The notes below the pieces were generated by a model that was not told the origin of the DNA, did not search any database, and saw nothing but the letters and a program-made list of their open reading frames with translations. A program made the position numbers and the translations under genes. 64,000 nucleotides of DNA from Lacticaseibacillus pantheris DSM 15945 = JCM 12539 = NBRC 106106 (GTDB taxonomy: Bacteria; Bacillota; Bacilli; Lactobacillales; Lactobacillaceae): the NCBI RefSeq assembly GCF_001311175.1, contig NZ_BBAI01000003.1, forward strand, positions 1-64,000, in the 5' to 3' direction. Every line of letters starts with the position of its first letter. Within the stretch, counting starts at the first letter, position 1. Below, piece after piece: positions 49,875-58,682 of the stretch.

Positions 49875-50222
49875 ATGGCTTTGGCAACGACAGCACAGGT
49901 GGCAGGGGACACGCGGCAGTTTCGGTTGAGCCCCAACGTCAAGCGTTACACGTTGATGGATACTGGGTTTAAAAAGACCAACAAGGGTGGTTTTGAACTG
50001 GAGCGTTCCCTCGACTTGAACAGCCCGTTCACCAGCAACACTAAACTGAAGGTTCTGGTGAACGCCGACCTCGATAAATTGTCGATGGCTGTCACCACTG
50101 CTAACGGTCTGCGCGCCGTGGACATCTTCAAGTCCGATAAGACTGCCGGTAACGTTGAGCAGTTCAACTACGTGCTGAATGATTTGCTCCAGCGTCAAGT
50201 ATTGGAGCAGGTCACCGACTAA
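49875..50222 (+). CDS. DUF1831 family protein
   Basis: 115 residues, starting MALATTAQVAGDTRQFRLSPN. The family is restricted largely to lactobacilli and usually lies next to the cysteine desulfurase and mnmA, which suggests a role connected with tRNA thiolation; no biochemical function is known to me. GGAGTGG precedes the chosen ATG. It is followed by a strong bidirectional terminator. Confidence 0.8.
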   Translation: MALATTAQVAGDTRQFRLSPNVKRYTLMDTGFKKTNKGGFELERSLDLNSPFTSNTKLKVLVNADLDKLSMAVTTANGLRAVDIFKSDKTAGNVEQFNYVLNDLLQRQVLEQVTD

Positions 50223-50246
50223 ACGCAATGAGCGTTCATAAGACGT

Positions 50247-50326
50247 AAAATAATAGCCGCACTGGCTAAGTATCGTTCACGGAAACCCATTCCGTGTTGA
50301 TAACTAGCCAGTGCGGCTATTATTTT
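50247..50326. terminator. Bidirectional terminator between DUF1831 and the VIT genes
   Basis: AAAATAATAGCCGCACTGG and CCAGTGCGGCTATTATTTT arms (over 19 base pairs) enclose a smaller CACGGAA/TTCCGTG hairpin. A- and T-tracts on both sides suit the two convergent units. Confidence 0.9.
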
Positions 50327-50351
50327 GTTTCCTTGCCAAGCGCACAACTAA

Positions 50352-51041
50352 TCAGAATGCTAAACCGACCAGATAGTGAATGGTAATGGTAATCAAACCA
50401 ATGATAATGTTACGAATAATGGCGCGCCGGGCGAAACCGTGGCCGAGTTCGGCGGAAAAGTAGCCCGTCAGGCCGACCGCAATGACGGTGGCGATAATGG
50501 TGGCCGGCCACTGCCAGAAACCATTGATAAAGGTGAGGGCGAGTAACGGCAATAGTCCGCCAAGTGCTGCACACACCATCGAAGCAAAGGCCGCTGCCCA
50601 CGGGTTCATGAGTTCGCTTGGATCCAGACTGTACTTAGCACTTACAATTGCGGGGAGCGGGTCGTTCGCCATAAATTCATCCGCAATTTCTGCGGCCGTT
50701 GCCGGCGTGACGCCGCGGTCCGTGTAACTAGTCACAATCACCGCCCGTGCCGCTGCGGGATCTCGCCGCAACGCGCGCGATTCCTTCCGCACCGCCGACG
50801 CTTCGGTGTCTCGTTGTGCACTCACACTTGCATACTCACCGCCTGCCATCGAGAAGGCTACAGCAATGAGGTCGGCCAACGCGGCGATGAAGAGGGCAAA
50901 GGAGTCGGTAGTCGCGGCCCCAACGGAAAACAGTACGCCGACAACGGTCAAAATTCCGTCGTTCGCACCCAACACACCAGCCCGGAGTGTGTTGGCCCGC
51001 GTCGCCAGCGAGGCATCCTTGTTCACTTTGATTTTTTTCAT
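50352..51041 (-). CDS. VIT family transporter (iron/manganese)
   Basis: DUF125/CCC1-VIT1 family membrane protein, 229 residues, about five helices. The family motif is RAGVLGANDGILTVVGV at the first helix, and the metal-binding helix has GGEYASVSAQRDTE. VIT proteins move Fe2+ or Mn2+ out of the cytoplasm, by proton exchange in characterised members. TAGGAGG precedes the ATG. It lies 12 bases after its paralogue and is cotranscribed with it. Confidence 0.88.
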   Translation of the reverse strand: MKKIKVNKDASLATRANTLRAGVLGANDGILTVVGVLFSVGAATTDSFALFIAALADLIAVAFSMAGGEYASVSAQRDTEASAVRKESRALRRDPAAARAVIVTSYTDRGVTPATAAEIADEFMANDPLPAIVSAKYSLDPSELMNPWAAAFASMVCAALGGLLPLLALTFINGFWQWPATIIATVIAVGLTGYFSAELGHGFARRAIIRNIIIGLITITIHYLVGLAF

Positions 51042-51053
51042 TTCGCGGACCTC

Positions 51054-51754
51054 CTAACGTGCAAAGATGTGGCCGACCATTGTAGTGATAGCCATGGTGA
51101 TTAAGCCAGCAACCACGTTACGGACGGTGGCCTTCAGCACGTTGGCATTACCCAACTTGGCGGCAATGGCACCGGTAATCATCAGCGCAATCACAACGGA
51201 GGCCACCGTGGCCGGAATGCGCCAGGCGTTGCCCACTAACGAAATGGTGAGCATGGGCAATAATGAGCCCAGCGGAAACGAGATGAACGATGCGATGGCG
51301 GCACCAAACGCACTCGTTTGTTCACCGGGATCAATGTCGTAACGTTCGCGCACTGCGGTCACCACCGGCGCTTGGTCGAACATTTCCTGCGCTGCTTTGG
51401 CCGCTAAATCGTGACTAATCCCCGCGGCGACGTATTTGTGGGTGACAAAGTCGACCTCTGCCTGCGGGTTGAGTTCCATACGCTGGGTCTCATCGGCAGT
51501 GGCGCGCTCCTCGGCATCGCGTTGGGCGTGGACACTCACGTATTCGCCCATCGCCATAGAAATGGTGCCCGCTAGCATACCCGCAAAGCCGGCCAACAGG
51601 ATGTTGTGCGTGCTGACGTTGGCGGCCGCTACACCCAAAACGATGGCGGCCACGGACAGAATACCGTCGTTAGCGCCCATCACGCCGGCACGAATGAGGT
51701 TAATTTGGGCATTGAGGCTCAGTTTGCGAGCGCCTTTTTTTTCTTCTTATTCAA
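51054..51754 (-). CDS. VIT family transporter (iron/manganese), frameshifted at the start
   Basis: Paralogue of the next gene: NAQINLIRAGVMGANDGILSVAAIV, MGEYVSVHAQRDAEERA, about 233 residues. The readable frame begins before MMGANDG but meets a stop upstream. Adding one A to an eight-A run near 51736 joins it to a TTG start (NKKKKKGARKLSLNAQ) with AAGGGA upstream, which I take as the true start at 51754. Substrate selectivity between iron and manganese cannot be told from sequence. Confidence 0.82.
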
Positions 51755-51807
51755 TCAGATCAATCCCTTCTAAGTTCCTTCGCTCCCCAGCAAAAGTTAT
51801 CCTAAAC

Positions 51808-51845
51808 AAAAAAAACCAGCATTCACCCACGAGGGGGAGTGCTGG
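51808..51845 (-). terminator. Terminator of the universal stress protein gene
   Basis: On the minus strand CCAGCACTCCCCC and GGTGAATGCTGG pair, followed by eight T. Confidence 0.8.
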
Positions 51846-51858
51846 CCAATCGGTTTAC

Positions 51859-52319
51859 TCAGCGGGCCACGGTGACGGTACACGGAGCGTACCGGACTAC
51901 GTAAGCGACTTGAGAACCAAAGTGGCGGTGTGCGCCAACCTTAGTTTCTGCGCCGACAATGAGTAAATCGGGTTTGACCTGCGGGATGGCCTCGTTAACG
52001 AGGACGTCTCCCGGCATGCCTTCTGCAAAAAAAAGTTGTGACTGTTGTTACGCCGGCTTTGCGGGCCAGCCGGGCGTATGTATGCAACCGGTGGCGCATG
52101 CCCGTACGCGCGCGGTCTAGCAACTGCGTGTTCATGCGGACGTACACACTCACATCATATGGTTCCATCACCATGGCTAAGGTTAACGTCGCGTGCTCAG
52201 TTACGCCCGAGCAACAGCCAACTGTAATCCTAATTGGGTGGTGTCAGTGGCTCTACGCCCACCATGATGTGTCGAACGGGTTGGATACTGGTACCCGGAA
52301 AACTAGCAACTTTGGCCAT
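51859..52319 (-). CDS. Universal stress protein, UspA family (three frameshifts)
   Basis: About 153 residues when repaired. The start MAKVASFPGTSIQPVRHIMV follows AGGAGGC. Segments then read QLGLQLAVARA, VTEHATLTLAMVMEPYDVSVYVR and EGMPGDVLVNEAIPQVKPDLLIVGAETK, ending VRYAPCTVTVAR. The breaks are a C-run (three for four), a missing G before TAACTGAG, and a T-run (eight for seven) near 52029. The UspA nucleotide-binding-like fold (strand LIVGAET, C-terminal SSVxxxVxxxAPCxVxVxR pattern) supports the family. Role under stress not defined. Confidence 0.75.
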
Positions 52320-52643
52320 GTCTACGCCTCCTCACCAATCTGCTTGGAGGCAGGGACAACATGGAATTCATGGCGGTGACCACCGTGATTTGTTTGTACG
52401 ACATCGCAACGCAGTCATTACCCCCAGTTTGCCGACGATTAACAGCAATCGTCATCAAGCTACTAATTATGGCTGCTAGCCGATTGTTGCGGCGAGCAAT
52501 CAGTCGTCCCTGACCACCGATAGGCTAAACAAAAGCACTCCTTTCTATCCTTATTAACCTAACTGTCACCAAAGATAGGCTCACCTAAAAATATCCCACT
52601 ATTGGCGATTGTTTGCAACCGCCAACGGGAAGGTAACAGCGTA
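52320..52643. other. Unassigned stretch upstream of the universal stress protein gene
   Basis: No convincing gene. On the minus strand AAAGGAG near 52540 is followed by fragments of short frames (for example RLIARRNNRLAAIISSLMTIAV) that could be a small, indel-broken gene ahead of the stress-protein gene. I cannot support a start or a product. Confidence 0.25.
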
Positions 52644-52645
52644 TT

Positions 52646-52678
52646 AAAAAAAGAGTAGCACCCCAAAGGCACTACTCA
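52646..52678 (-). terminator. DUF1827 gene terminator
   Basis: On the minus strand GAGTAGTGCC and GGTGCTACTC pair, followed by seven T; about 65 bases past the stop. Confidence 0.8.
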
Positions 52679-52743
52679 ATCAAGTCCGCCCGTAGCTTAA
52701 TTTATCTGGTACGCGGCGAACGTATACTGTTTTGGTAACCCGT

Positions 52744-53031
52744 TTAGCTGGCTACAGCCGACCGTAATGTGGCCGTAGCAACGTGTGGGGCCCGAATCAA
52801 CTCGGCGTCCTCAGGTTTACGCTTTGTCAGCTGGCTGAGGACGTACTCAATCTCGGCGTTTTGAATGTTACGCCGCTCGTTACGGAGCACCACTTCCTGG
52901 TGGTGGGGGGACTCGGTGAAAATCACCGTTGTCTGACCCAAAGAGTAAACCTGAACAAGCTTAGCGTTAGTGTGCGCCAGTTGCTGTTGCACGAGGTTCG
53001 GAAAACTGTTGGTAATGTCGACAAGCCGCAT
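52744..53031 (-). CDS. DUF1827 family protein
   Basis: 95 residues, starting MRLVDITNSFPNLVQQQLAHTNAKLVQVYSLG, intact. The start is chosen at the ATG with GAAAGG upstream. The family is found in lactic acid bacteria, commonly next to clpE, as here. Its function is unknown; the neighbourhood hints at a link with protein quality control, but nothing in the sequence proves it. Confidence 0.85.
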   Translation of the reverse strand: MRLVDITNSFPNLVQQQLAHTNAKLVQVYSLGQTTVIFTESPHHQEVVLRNERRNIQNAEIEYVLSQLTKRKPEDAELIRAPHVATATLRSAVAS

Positions 53032-53204
53032 GGCAATCAAACCTTTCTTCTTCTTGTTACCATTATTATACAATGATTATCCGTGTGATGAAAGCGGTAG
53101 CAACAATTAATGTGGACGGTTGCTGTCTGGAGAGCCGTTATTGATTAGGAAACGAAAGCCGCTCTGAATAATCAGGGCGGCTTTGTTGGGTCCAGTGTAA
53201 CGTA

Positions 53205-55411
53205 TTACTTGCTTTGCTTAGTCTGCGGTGCCGGTGCTGGAGCGGCCGCGATGGTAATTTCACCATCGCTGATGCGCGCTTCCAGCTGGTGGTTGGTTGG
53301 GTGGTCCAGGTAGAAGTCCGCAACGCGGTCTTCGATTTGTTCCTGGATGACCCGCCGCAACGGCCGTGCACCCATGGCAGGATTGAAGCCTAATTCCACG
53401 AGCTTCTCCTTAACAGGGGTAGTGACGTGGATGTTCAGTCCCTGGGCGGCAACGTTGGCGTTCGTGTCGTCAATCATCAAGTCGACAATCTGGAGCAAGT
53501 TCTCCTTCGTCAAAGCCTTGAATTCAACGATGTCGTCAAAACGGTTCAGGAACTCGGGCTTGAAGTAGTTGCCTAGCTGGTTAACCACACTGTGCTCAGT
53601 GCCCGATGCCGCGGCGGCAAAGCCCACGTTAGCTTCGGCGTCCGTGGCACCCGCGTTACTGGTCATAATGATGATTGTATCCTTAAAGGAAACCGTCCGG
53701 CCCTGGCTATCAGTCAAACGGCCATCATCCAGAATCTGGAGGAACATATTCATAACGTCAGGGTGGGCTTTTTCAATTTCGTCCAGCAAGATTAAGCTGT
53801 ACGGATTACGACGCACCTTTTCGGTTAACTGACCAGCCTCTTCGTAACCAACGTACCCAGGAGGTGAACCGATCAACTTCGACACGCTGTGCTTCTCCAT
53901 GTACTCGGACATATCGAAGCGCACCATGGCGTCCTCACTCCCGAAGAGTTCGTTAGCGAGCTGCTTAGCGAGTTCCGTCTTACCAACGGTAGGGCCGACA
54001 AAGAGGAAGCTACCAATTGGGCGACCAGTCTTGTTAAAGCCGATCCGGTTACGCCGGATTGCCCGCGCAACTTTATCCACGGCCTGGTTCTGACCAATAA
54101 CTTTGGCCTCCAGGTGTGGGGCTAAGTCCTTCAATTGCTCCTGTTCCTGCTGCTTCAGTTCGCCGACAGGAATGTTGGTCTTCTGCTCGACAATCTGTTC
54201 CATGTCTTGCTCAGTAATCTGTGGTACATCTTCATCAGCACTAGATTGCTGTTCGGACTTCATCTTGTTGAGCTTGGTAACCTGATCACGGTAGAAAGCA
54301 GCCTTCTCGTAGTCTTCCGCCTTGAGTGCCGTCTGCTTCTGTTCCTCCGCGTCAGCAATCTTTTTGTCAATTGCGGCGGGGTCGATGGGCGTAATGGTCA
54401 GGTTCTTGCGACTACCTGATTCATCTAGCAGGTCAATGGCCTTGTCGGGCAAGAAACGGTCCTGAATGTAGCGGGCCGACAACTGAGCCGCAGCCTCAAT
54501 GGCCTTATCCGTGTACTTGACGTGGTGATAGCTTTCGTACCGGCCTTGGATACCCTTCAAGATGGCAATGGTCTCCTCAACGGAAGGCTCGTCCACCGTG
54601 ACGGGCTGCAACCGGCGGGCGAGGGCGGAATCCTTTTCAATGGTACGGTACTCACTATTGGTGGTAGCACCGACCAGTTGAATTTCGCCGCGGGCCAAAG
54701 CTGGCTTCAGCACGTTACCAGCATCCATACCACCCTCAGCATTGCCGGCACCCACGATTTCGTGAATTTCGTCAATGAAGAGGATGATTTCAGGGTTTTG
54801 CTTCATTTCCGTCAGCAGTTGCTGCATCCGTTGCTCAAACTGACCACGCATGCTGGTACCTGCACGAGGGAAACGACGTCCAACTGAATAACTTGGCGGT
54901 CCTGCAATTTCTGCGGCACGTCGCCATTGGCAATCTTCAGTGCCAAGCCTTCAACGACGGCCGTCTTACCGACACCAGCCTCACCAATTAGTACTGGGTT
55001 ATTCTTGGTCCGCCGGTTAAGGATTTCAATCACGCGGGCAATTTCGCTGTCCCGGCCAATGACGGGGTCGATTTCACCTTTCTTGGCCTGAGCCGTTAAG
55101 TTCACGCCATATTGACCAAGCAGTGAGTTGCCGTTGTTTTTCCCGCCACGCGGAGGGCGAGGGCCCTGACCACCAGCCTGGGTCTGTGGTCCCTGACTGT
55201 CGGCTGCGCGCTGTTGGTTGTCGTTCATAGCACGAAAAATGCTTTCGAGACTGTTAAAACCGAACGGATCGCCAGCGGAGTTGCTAGCTTCTGCCTGCGC
55301 CTTTAGTTCCTGGTAGCAGTTTTGGCAGAGGTTAATCTCACGCTTGGTGCCGTTCACGTTGGTATAAAGGTGAATTGTCGCCGGGTTCTGATGACAGTTT
55401 TCACACAACAT
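53205..55411 (-). CDS. clpE: ATP-dependent Clp protease ATP-binding subunit ClpE (frameshifted)
   Basis: HSP100 unfoldase of about 735 residues. The N-terminal zinc finger (CENC...CQNC) marks ClpE. AAA-1 has [15 protein letters not shown] and [13 protein letters not shown]. The UVR region ([19 protein letters not shown]) and AAA-2 with [16 protein letters not shown] follow. The AAA-2 Walker A reads GPTVGKTE, one Gly short of the usual GPTGVGKTE. The frame breaks near 54850 (VSLV...MRGQFEQRM). The start ATG has GAAAGGAC upstream. HrcA and CtsR sites precede it. Confidence 0.93.
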
Positions 55412-55458
55412 GCACAACACGTCCTTTCATAGAGGGTTCTTGATCAACGTCAGGCGTG

Positions 55459-55477
55459 TTTGACCTTTGCTGACCTT
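55459..55477 (-). promoter_or_regulatory. CtsR operator of clpE
   Basis: On the minus strand AAGGTCAGCAAAGGTCAAA is a tandem heptad of the (A/G)GTCAAA type bound by CtsR. It lies downstream of the -10, where bound repressor would block transcription. Confidence 0.8.
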
Positions 55478-55483
55478 GATGTT

Positions 55484-55512
55484 AGTGTACAACCATTGCT
55501 TACTGAATGCAA
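55484..55512 (-). promoter_or_regulatory. clpE promoter
   Basis: On the minus strand TTGCAT, a 17-base spacer and TACACT. Confidence 0.8.
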
Positions 55513-55536
55513 GCACTCGTGCCTATCGAGTGCTAA
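55510..55536. promoter_or_regulatory. CIRCE element (HrcA operator)
   Basis: AAGCACTC-GTGCCTATC-GAGTGCTAA matches the TTAGCACTC-N9-GAGTGCTAA consensus except at the first positions. It overlaps the -35 of clpE. Confidence 0.88.
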
Positions 55537-55823
55537 GTTAGCAGTGACTTGCGTCCGAAATGTTATTTTCAGGCACACTGGTCGCACTTTACGACCACTA
55601 TACCTATTATAATACACCGCGGTCGTCTTGCCCTAAGGTTAGCGCCGATTACTACCGTCATGACGGTCAGGACGATATTATTATGCGATATTTGTCACGG
55701 ATTGTGTAGGGCATACAATTAACCAACACTTGTAGTGACGCGCCAGTAGTGAAAATGTAATGATTGTGGTGAAACCGATTTCGTGATAAAATTGGCAGTA
55801 CCTGTTGAAGGGGGTGTCCACGA

Positions 55824-56009
55824 ATGGCAGATGACTATGTAGCACTGATGGATCAGTTGCGTGATGGCTCCCTGGCGGAGTTACGCGTGAAGCCGGATCA
55901 ATTTATGGCCTTTCGCGCCGCTTGGAATAATTATCCAGAACGTAAAGAGATTGTGGGAACGGCGGAACGCGGTGGTGACATCGTGTATCATGCCGAAGGC
56001 GACAAATAG
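55824..56009 (+). CDS. Small hypothetical protein upstream of ptsH
   Basis: 61 residues (MADDYVALMDQLRDGSLAELRVKP...RGGDIVYHAEGDK), soluble, with no recognised domain. GAAGGGGGTG precedes the ATG. A possible promoter lies upstream (TTGTGG, 17 bases, TAAAAT near 55786). A separate upstream region with a pair of inverted repeats leads into ptsH, so it may be its own unit. Function not known. Confidence 0.7.
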   Translation: MADDYVALMDQLRDGSLAELRVKPDQFMAFRAAWNNYPERKEIVGTAERGGDIVYHAEGDK

Positions 56010-56041
56010 TAACCGTATTCACAAAAAGTGTTGTACACCGT

Positions 56042-56065
56042 CTGTAAAAATGGTAACCTTTACAG
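56042..56065. promoter_or_regulatory. Inverted repeat in the ptsH promoter region
   Basis: CTGTAAA and TTTACAG half-sites separated by ten bases, close to the ptsH start. It resembles a degenerate cre-like operator but does not match the CcpA consensus well. Confidence 0.3.
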
Positions 56066-56100
56066 GAATTAACTTTTACTAGCCAAAGGAGAGATTTTTC

Positions 56101-56364
56101 ATGGAAACACGTGATTATAACATTATTGCTGACAGCGGGATTCACGCACGTCCTGCTACCCTGTTGGTACAGTCTGCAAGCAAGTTCCAGTCTGACGTTA
56201 ACTTGGCCTACAACGGCAAGTCCGTCAACCTCAAGTCCATCATGGGTGTTATGAGTTTGGGTGTCGGCAAGGGTGCTGACGTTACCATTACCGCAGAGGG
56301 TGCCGACGAAGCCGACGCCATTGCTGCGATTGACGAAACCATGAAGAAGGAAGGCCTCGCTTAA
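56101..56364 (+). CDS. ptsH: Phosphocarrier protein HPr
   Basis: 87 residues, intact. The phosphoryl-transfer His15 is in [12 protein letters not shown] and the regulatory Ser46 in [15 protein letters not shown], phosphorylated by HPr kinase for carbon catabolite control through CcpA. AAAGGAGAG precedes the ATG. ptsI begins one base after its stop, the standard ptsHI operon. Confidence 0.98.
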   Translation: METRDYNIIADSGIHARPATLLVQSASKFQSDVNLAYNGKSVNLKSIMGVMSLGVGKGADVTITAEGADEADAIAAIDETMKKEGLA

Positions 56365-56365
56365 C

Positions 56366-58084
56366 ATGACCAAAGAACTCAAGGGTATTGCAGCTTCCGA
56401 CGGTATTGCCGTTGCGAAGGCCTACATGCTCGTGGAACCTGATCTTTCCTTCGATCAGAAGACCATTACGGACACAGATGCCGAAGTATCGCGTCTCAAG
56501 GACGCCACTAAGGCTTCTCACGACGACCTGCAGCTGATTCGTGACAAGGCAAAGGAATCGCTCGGTGAGGAAGAAGCACAGGTTTTTGATGCTCACATGA
56601 TGATTCTGGACGACCCTGAGTTCACCGGCGCCATCGAAAGCAAGATTACCGACGATAAGGTTAACGCTGAACAGGCGTTGGATGACGTCTCCAAGATGTT
56701 CATCGCCACCTTTGAAGCAATGACCGACAACCCCTACATGCAGGAACGTGCAGCCGACGTGAAGGATGTTTCCAAGCGTCTGCTGAGCCATCTGCTTGGT
56801 GTGGCTTTGCCGAACCCTGCTTTAATTAACGAAGAGGTTGTCATTGTGGCGCACGACTTGACGCCTAGTGACACGGCTCAACTCAACAAAAAGTACGTTA
56901 AGGGTTTTGTTACCGATATCGGTGGACGTACGGCGCACTCCGCCATCATGCGCGGTCACTGGAAATTCCTGCCGTTGTTGGTACCGACTCCGTTACGACT
57001 AGCGTTGAAGCCGGTCAAATGATTGCGGTTGATGGGTTGACGGGTGACGTAGTGGTTGAACCTTCCACGGAACAGCAGGCTAGTTTCAAGAAGGAAGCCG
57101 AAGACTACGCTGCCGAACGTGCCGAATGGGCTAAGCTCAAGACAGCCACAACCGTTACGGCTGATGGTAAGCACTACGAACTGGCCGCTAACATTGGTAC
57201 GCCAAAGGACCTCGACGGTGTTCACGCTAACGGGGCCGAAGCCATTGGCCTTTACCGGACTGAATTCCTGTACATGGACTCAGCCGAACTGCCGACCGAG
57301 GACGATCAGTTTGAGGCTTACAAGGAAGTTCTTGAATCTATGAGTCCAAAGCCAGTGGTTGTGCGGACCATGGACATTGGTGGGGATAAGCACCTGCATA
57401 CATGCCGTTGCCAGAAGAAATGAACCCATTCTTGGGTTACCGTGCCATTCGGATTAGCTTGGACCGTCAGGAAATCTTCCGGACACAGTTACGCGCTTTG
57501 CTACGGGCATCTGCCTTTGGTAAGTTGCGGATTATGTTCCCAATGATTGCTACGATTCAGGAATTTGAAGCCGCTAAGAAGATCTTCTTGGAAGAGAAGG
57601 CCAACTTGGAAAAGGCTGGTACTAAGGTTGCTGATGATATCCAGTTGGGTATCATGATTGAAATCCCAGCCGCTGCCGTTTTGGCAGACCAGTTTGCTAA
57701 GCACGTTGACTTCTTCTCCATCGGTACTAACGACTTGATCCAGTACACGATGGCCGCTGACCGTGGTAACGAGCACGTTTCGTACCTGTACCAGCCGTAC
57801 AACCCATCCATCTTACGCCTTGTTAAGCACGTGATCGAGCTGCGCACAAGGAAGGCAAGTGGGCCGGTATGTGTGGTGAAGCCGCAGGGGACCCAATTAT
57901 GGTGCCACTGTTGCTCGGCATGGGCTTGGACGAATACTCAATGAGTGCGACTAGCATTTTGAAGGTACGGAGTCTGATGAAGCGCCTCTCAACGACTGAC
58001 ATGCAGAAGTTGAGTGAAGTCGCCATGAACGAACACATCAGTAACGACCAGAACAAGGAATTAGTGGAAAAGAACGTTCACTAA
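56366..58084 (+). CDS. ptsI: PTS enzyme I (three frameshifts)
   Basis: Transfers phosphate from PEP to HPr. About 574 residues when repaired. The start is [20 protein letters not shown]; the phospho-His loop [12 protein letters not shown] lies near residue 190; the PEP-binding motifs are [24 protein letters not shown] and [12 protein letters not shown], and the catalytic Cys is in GMCGEAAGD. Breaks occur near 56953, 57400 (missing C before TACATGCCG) and 57848. The gene is needed for all PTS sugar uptake. Confidence 0.95.
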
Positions 58085-58107
58085 CACCTAGATGGTTGTT
58101 TAGAAGA

Positions 58108-58138
58108 GCTGTCCGCAATGATGCGGGCAGTTTTTTTT
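58108..58138 (+). terminator. ptsHI terminator
   Basis: GCTGTCCGC-AATGAT-GCGGGCAG followed by eight T. Confidence 0.88.
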
Positions 58139-58148
58139 ACGCTTTATG

Positions 58149-58187
58149 TTTACAAATGTAAATCTTAGGTGTACGATTACACTTGTA
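58149..58187 (+). promoter_or_regulatory. copYB promoter with two cop boxes
   Basis: Promoter TTTACA, 17-base spacer, TACGAT. Cop boxes of the TACANNTGTA type, TACAAATGTA at 58151-58160 and TACACTTGTA at 58178-58187, overlap the -35 and directly follow the -10, so CopY binding would block RNA polymerase. Confidence 0.85.
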
Positions 58188-58207
58188 AACGAACGGAGGA
58201 ATTCTTC

Positions 58208-58657
58208 ATGGCAGACTTAACTTTTGACGTGAGCCCCGCGGAGTGGGCCGTTTTGCGCATCGTGTGGACGCTGGACGGTGCGGATACTGGCACCATCGTG
58301 GACGCCTTGGTCGCAAAACGTGGCTGGGCACCCGCCACCATTAAAACTTTGCTGGGCCGGCTGGTAAAGAAGGGCGCACTCACGACCACCAAGGACGGTC
58401 GGCAGTTCCACTACACCGCTACCATCGGCGAGCAAGACTCCATGCATCACGTACTGCAGGCGCAGGTGGCCGCGATGTGTGCGATGAAGGTGGGGAGTGC
58501 CTTAACCCAGACCATTGCCGATATGCCGTTAAGCAAAGACGATATCACTAACCTAGTGGAAGTTTTGAATCAGAAACTAGCCACGGCACCGGCGATGGTT
58601 GAGTGTGACTGCTTACCAGCGTCAATGCGGGGAGTACAGCACGAAGGACACTGCTAG
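58208..58657 (+). CDS. copY: Copper-responsive repressor CopY
   Basis: BlaI/MecI/CopY family winged-helix repressor, 149 residues. The DNA-binding domain reads VSPAEWAVLRIVWTLDGADTGTIVDAL...PATIKTLLGRLVKKGAL. The C-terminus has VECDCLPASMRGVQHEGHC: one CxC pair and a single last Cys rather than the CxCx4CxC of E. hirae CopY, so the metal site is altered. GGAGGA precedes the ATG. Cop boxes upstream show autoregulation. Confidence 0.9.
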   Translation: MADLTFDVSPAEWAVLRIVWTLDGADTGTIVDALVAKRGWAPATIKTLLGRLVKKGALTTTKDGRQFHYTATIGEQDSMHHVLQAQVAAMCAMKVGSALTQTIADMPLSKDDITNLVEVLNQKLATAPAMVECDCLPASMRGVQHEGHC

Positions 58658-58682
58658 ACGTAATTAATTATTGGGGGTAACC

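Noticed and set aside
51730..51745. Phase variation through the poly-A run at the start of the second VIT gene
   Set aside because: The same type of one-base homopolymer error occurs in many essential genes here, so a sequencing indel is the simpler reading.
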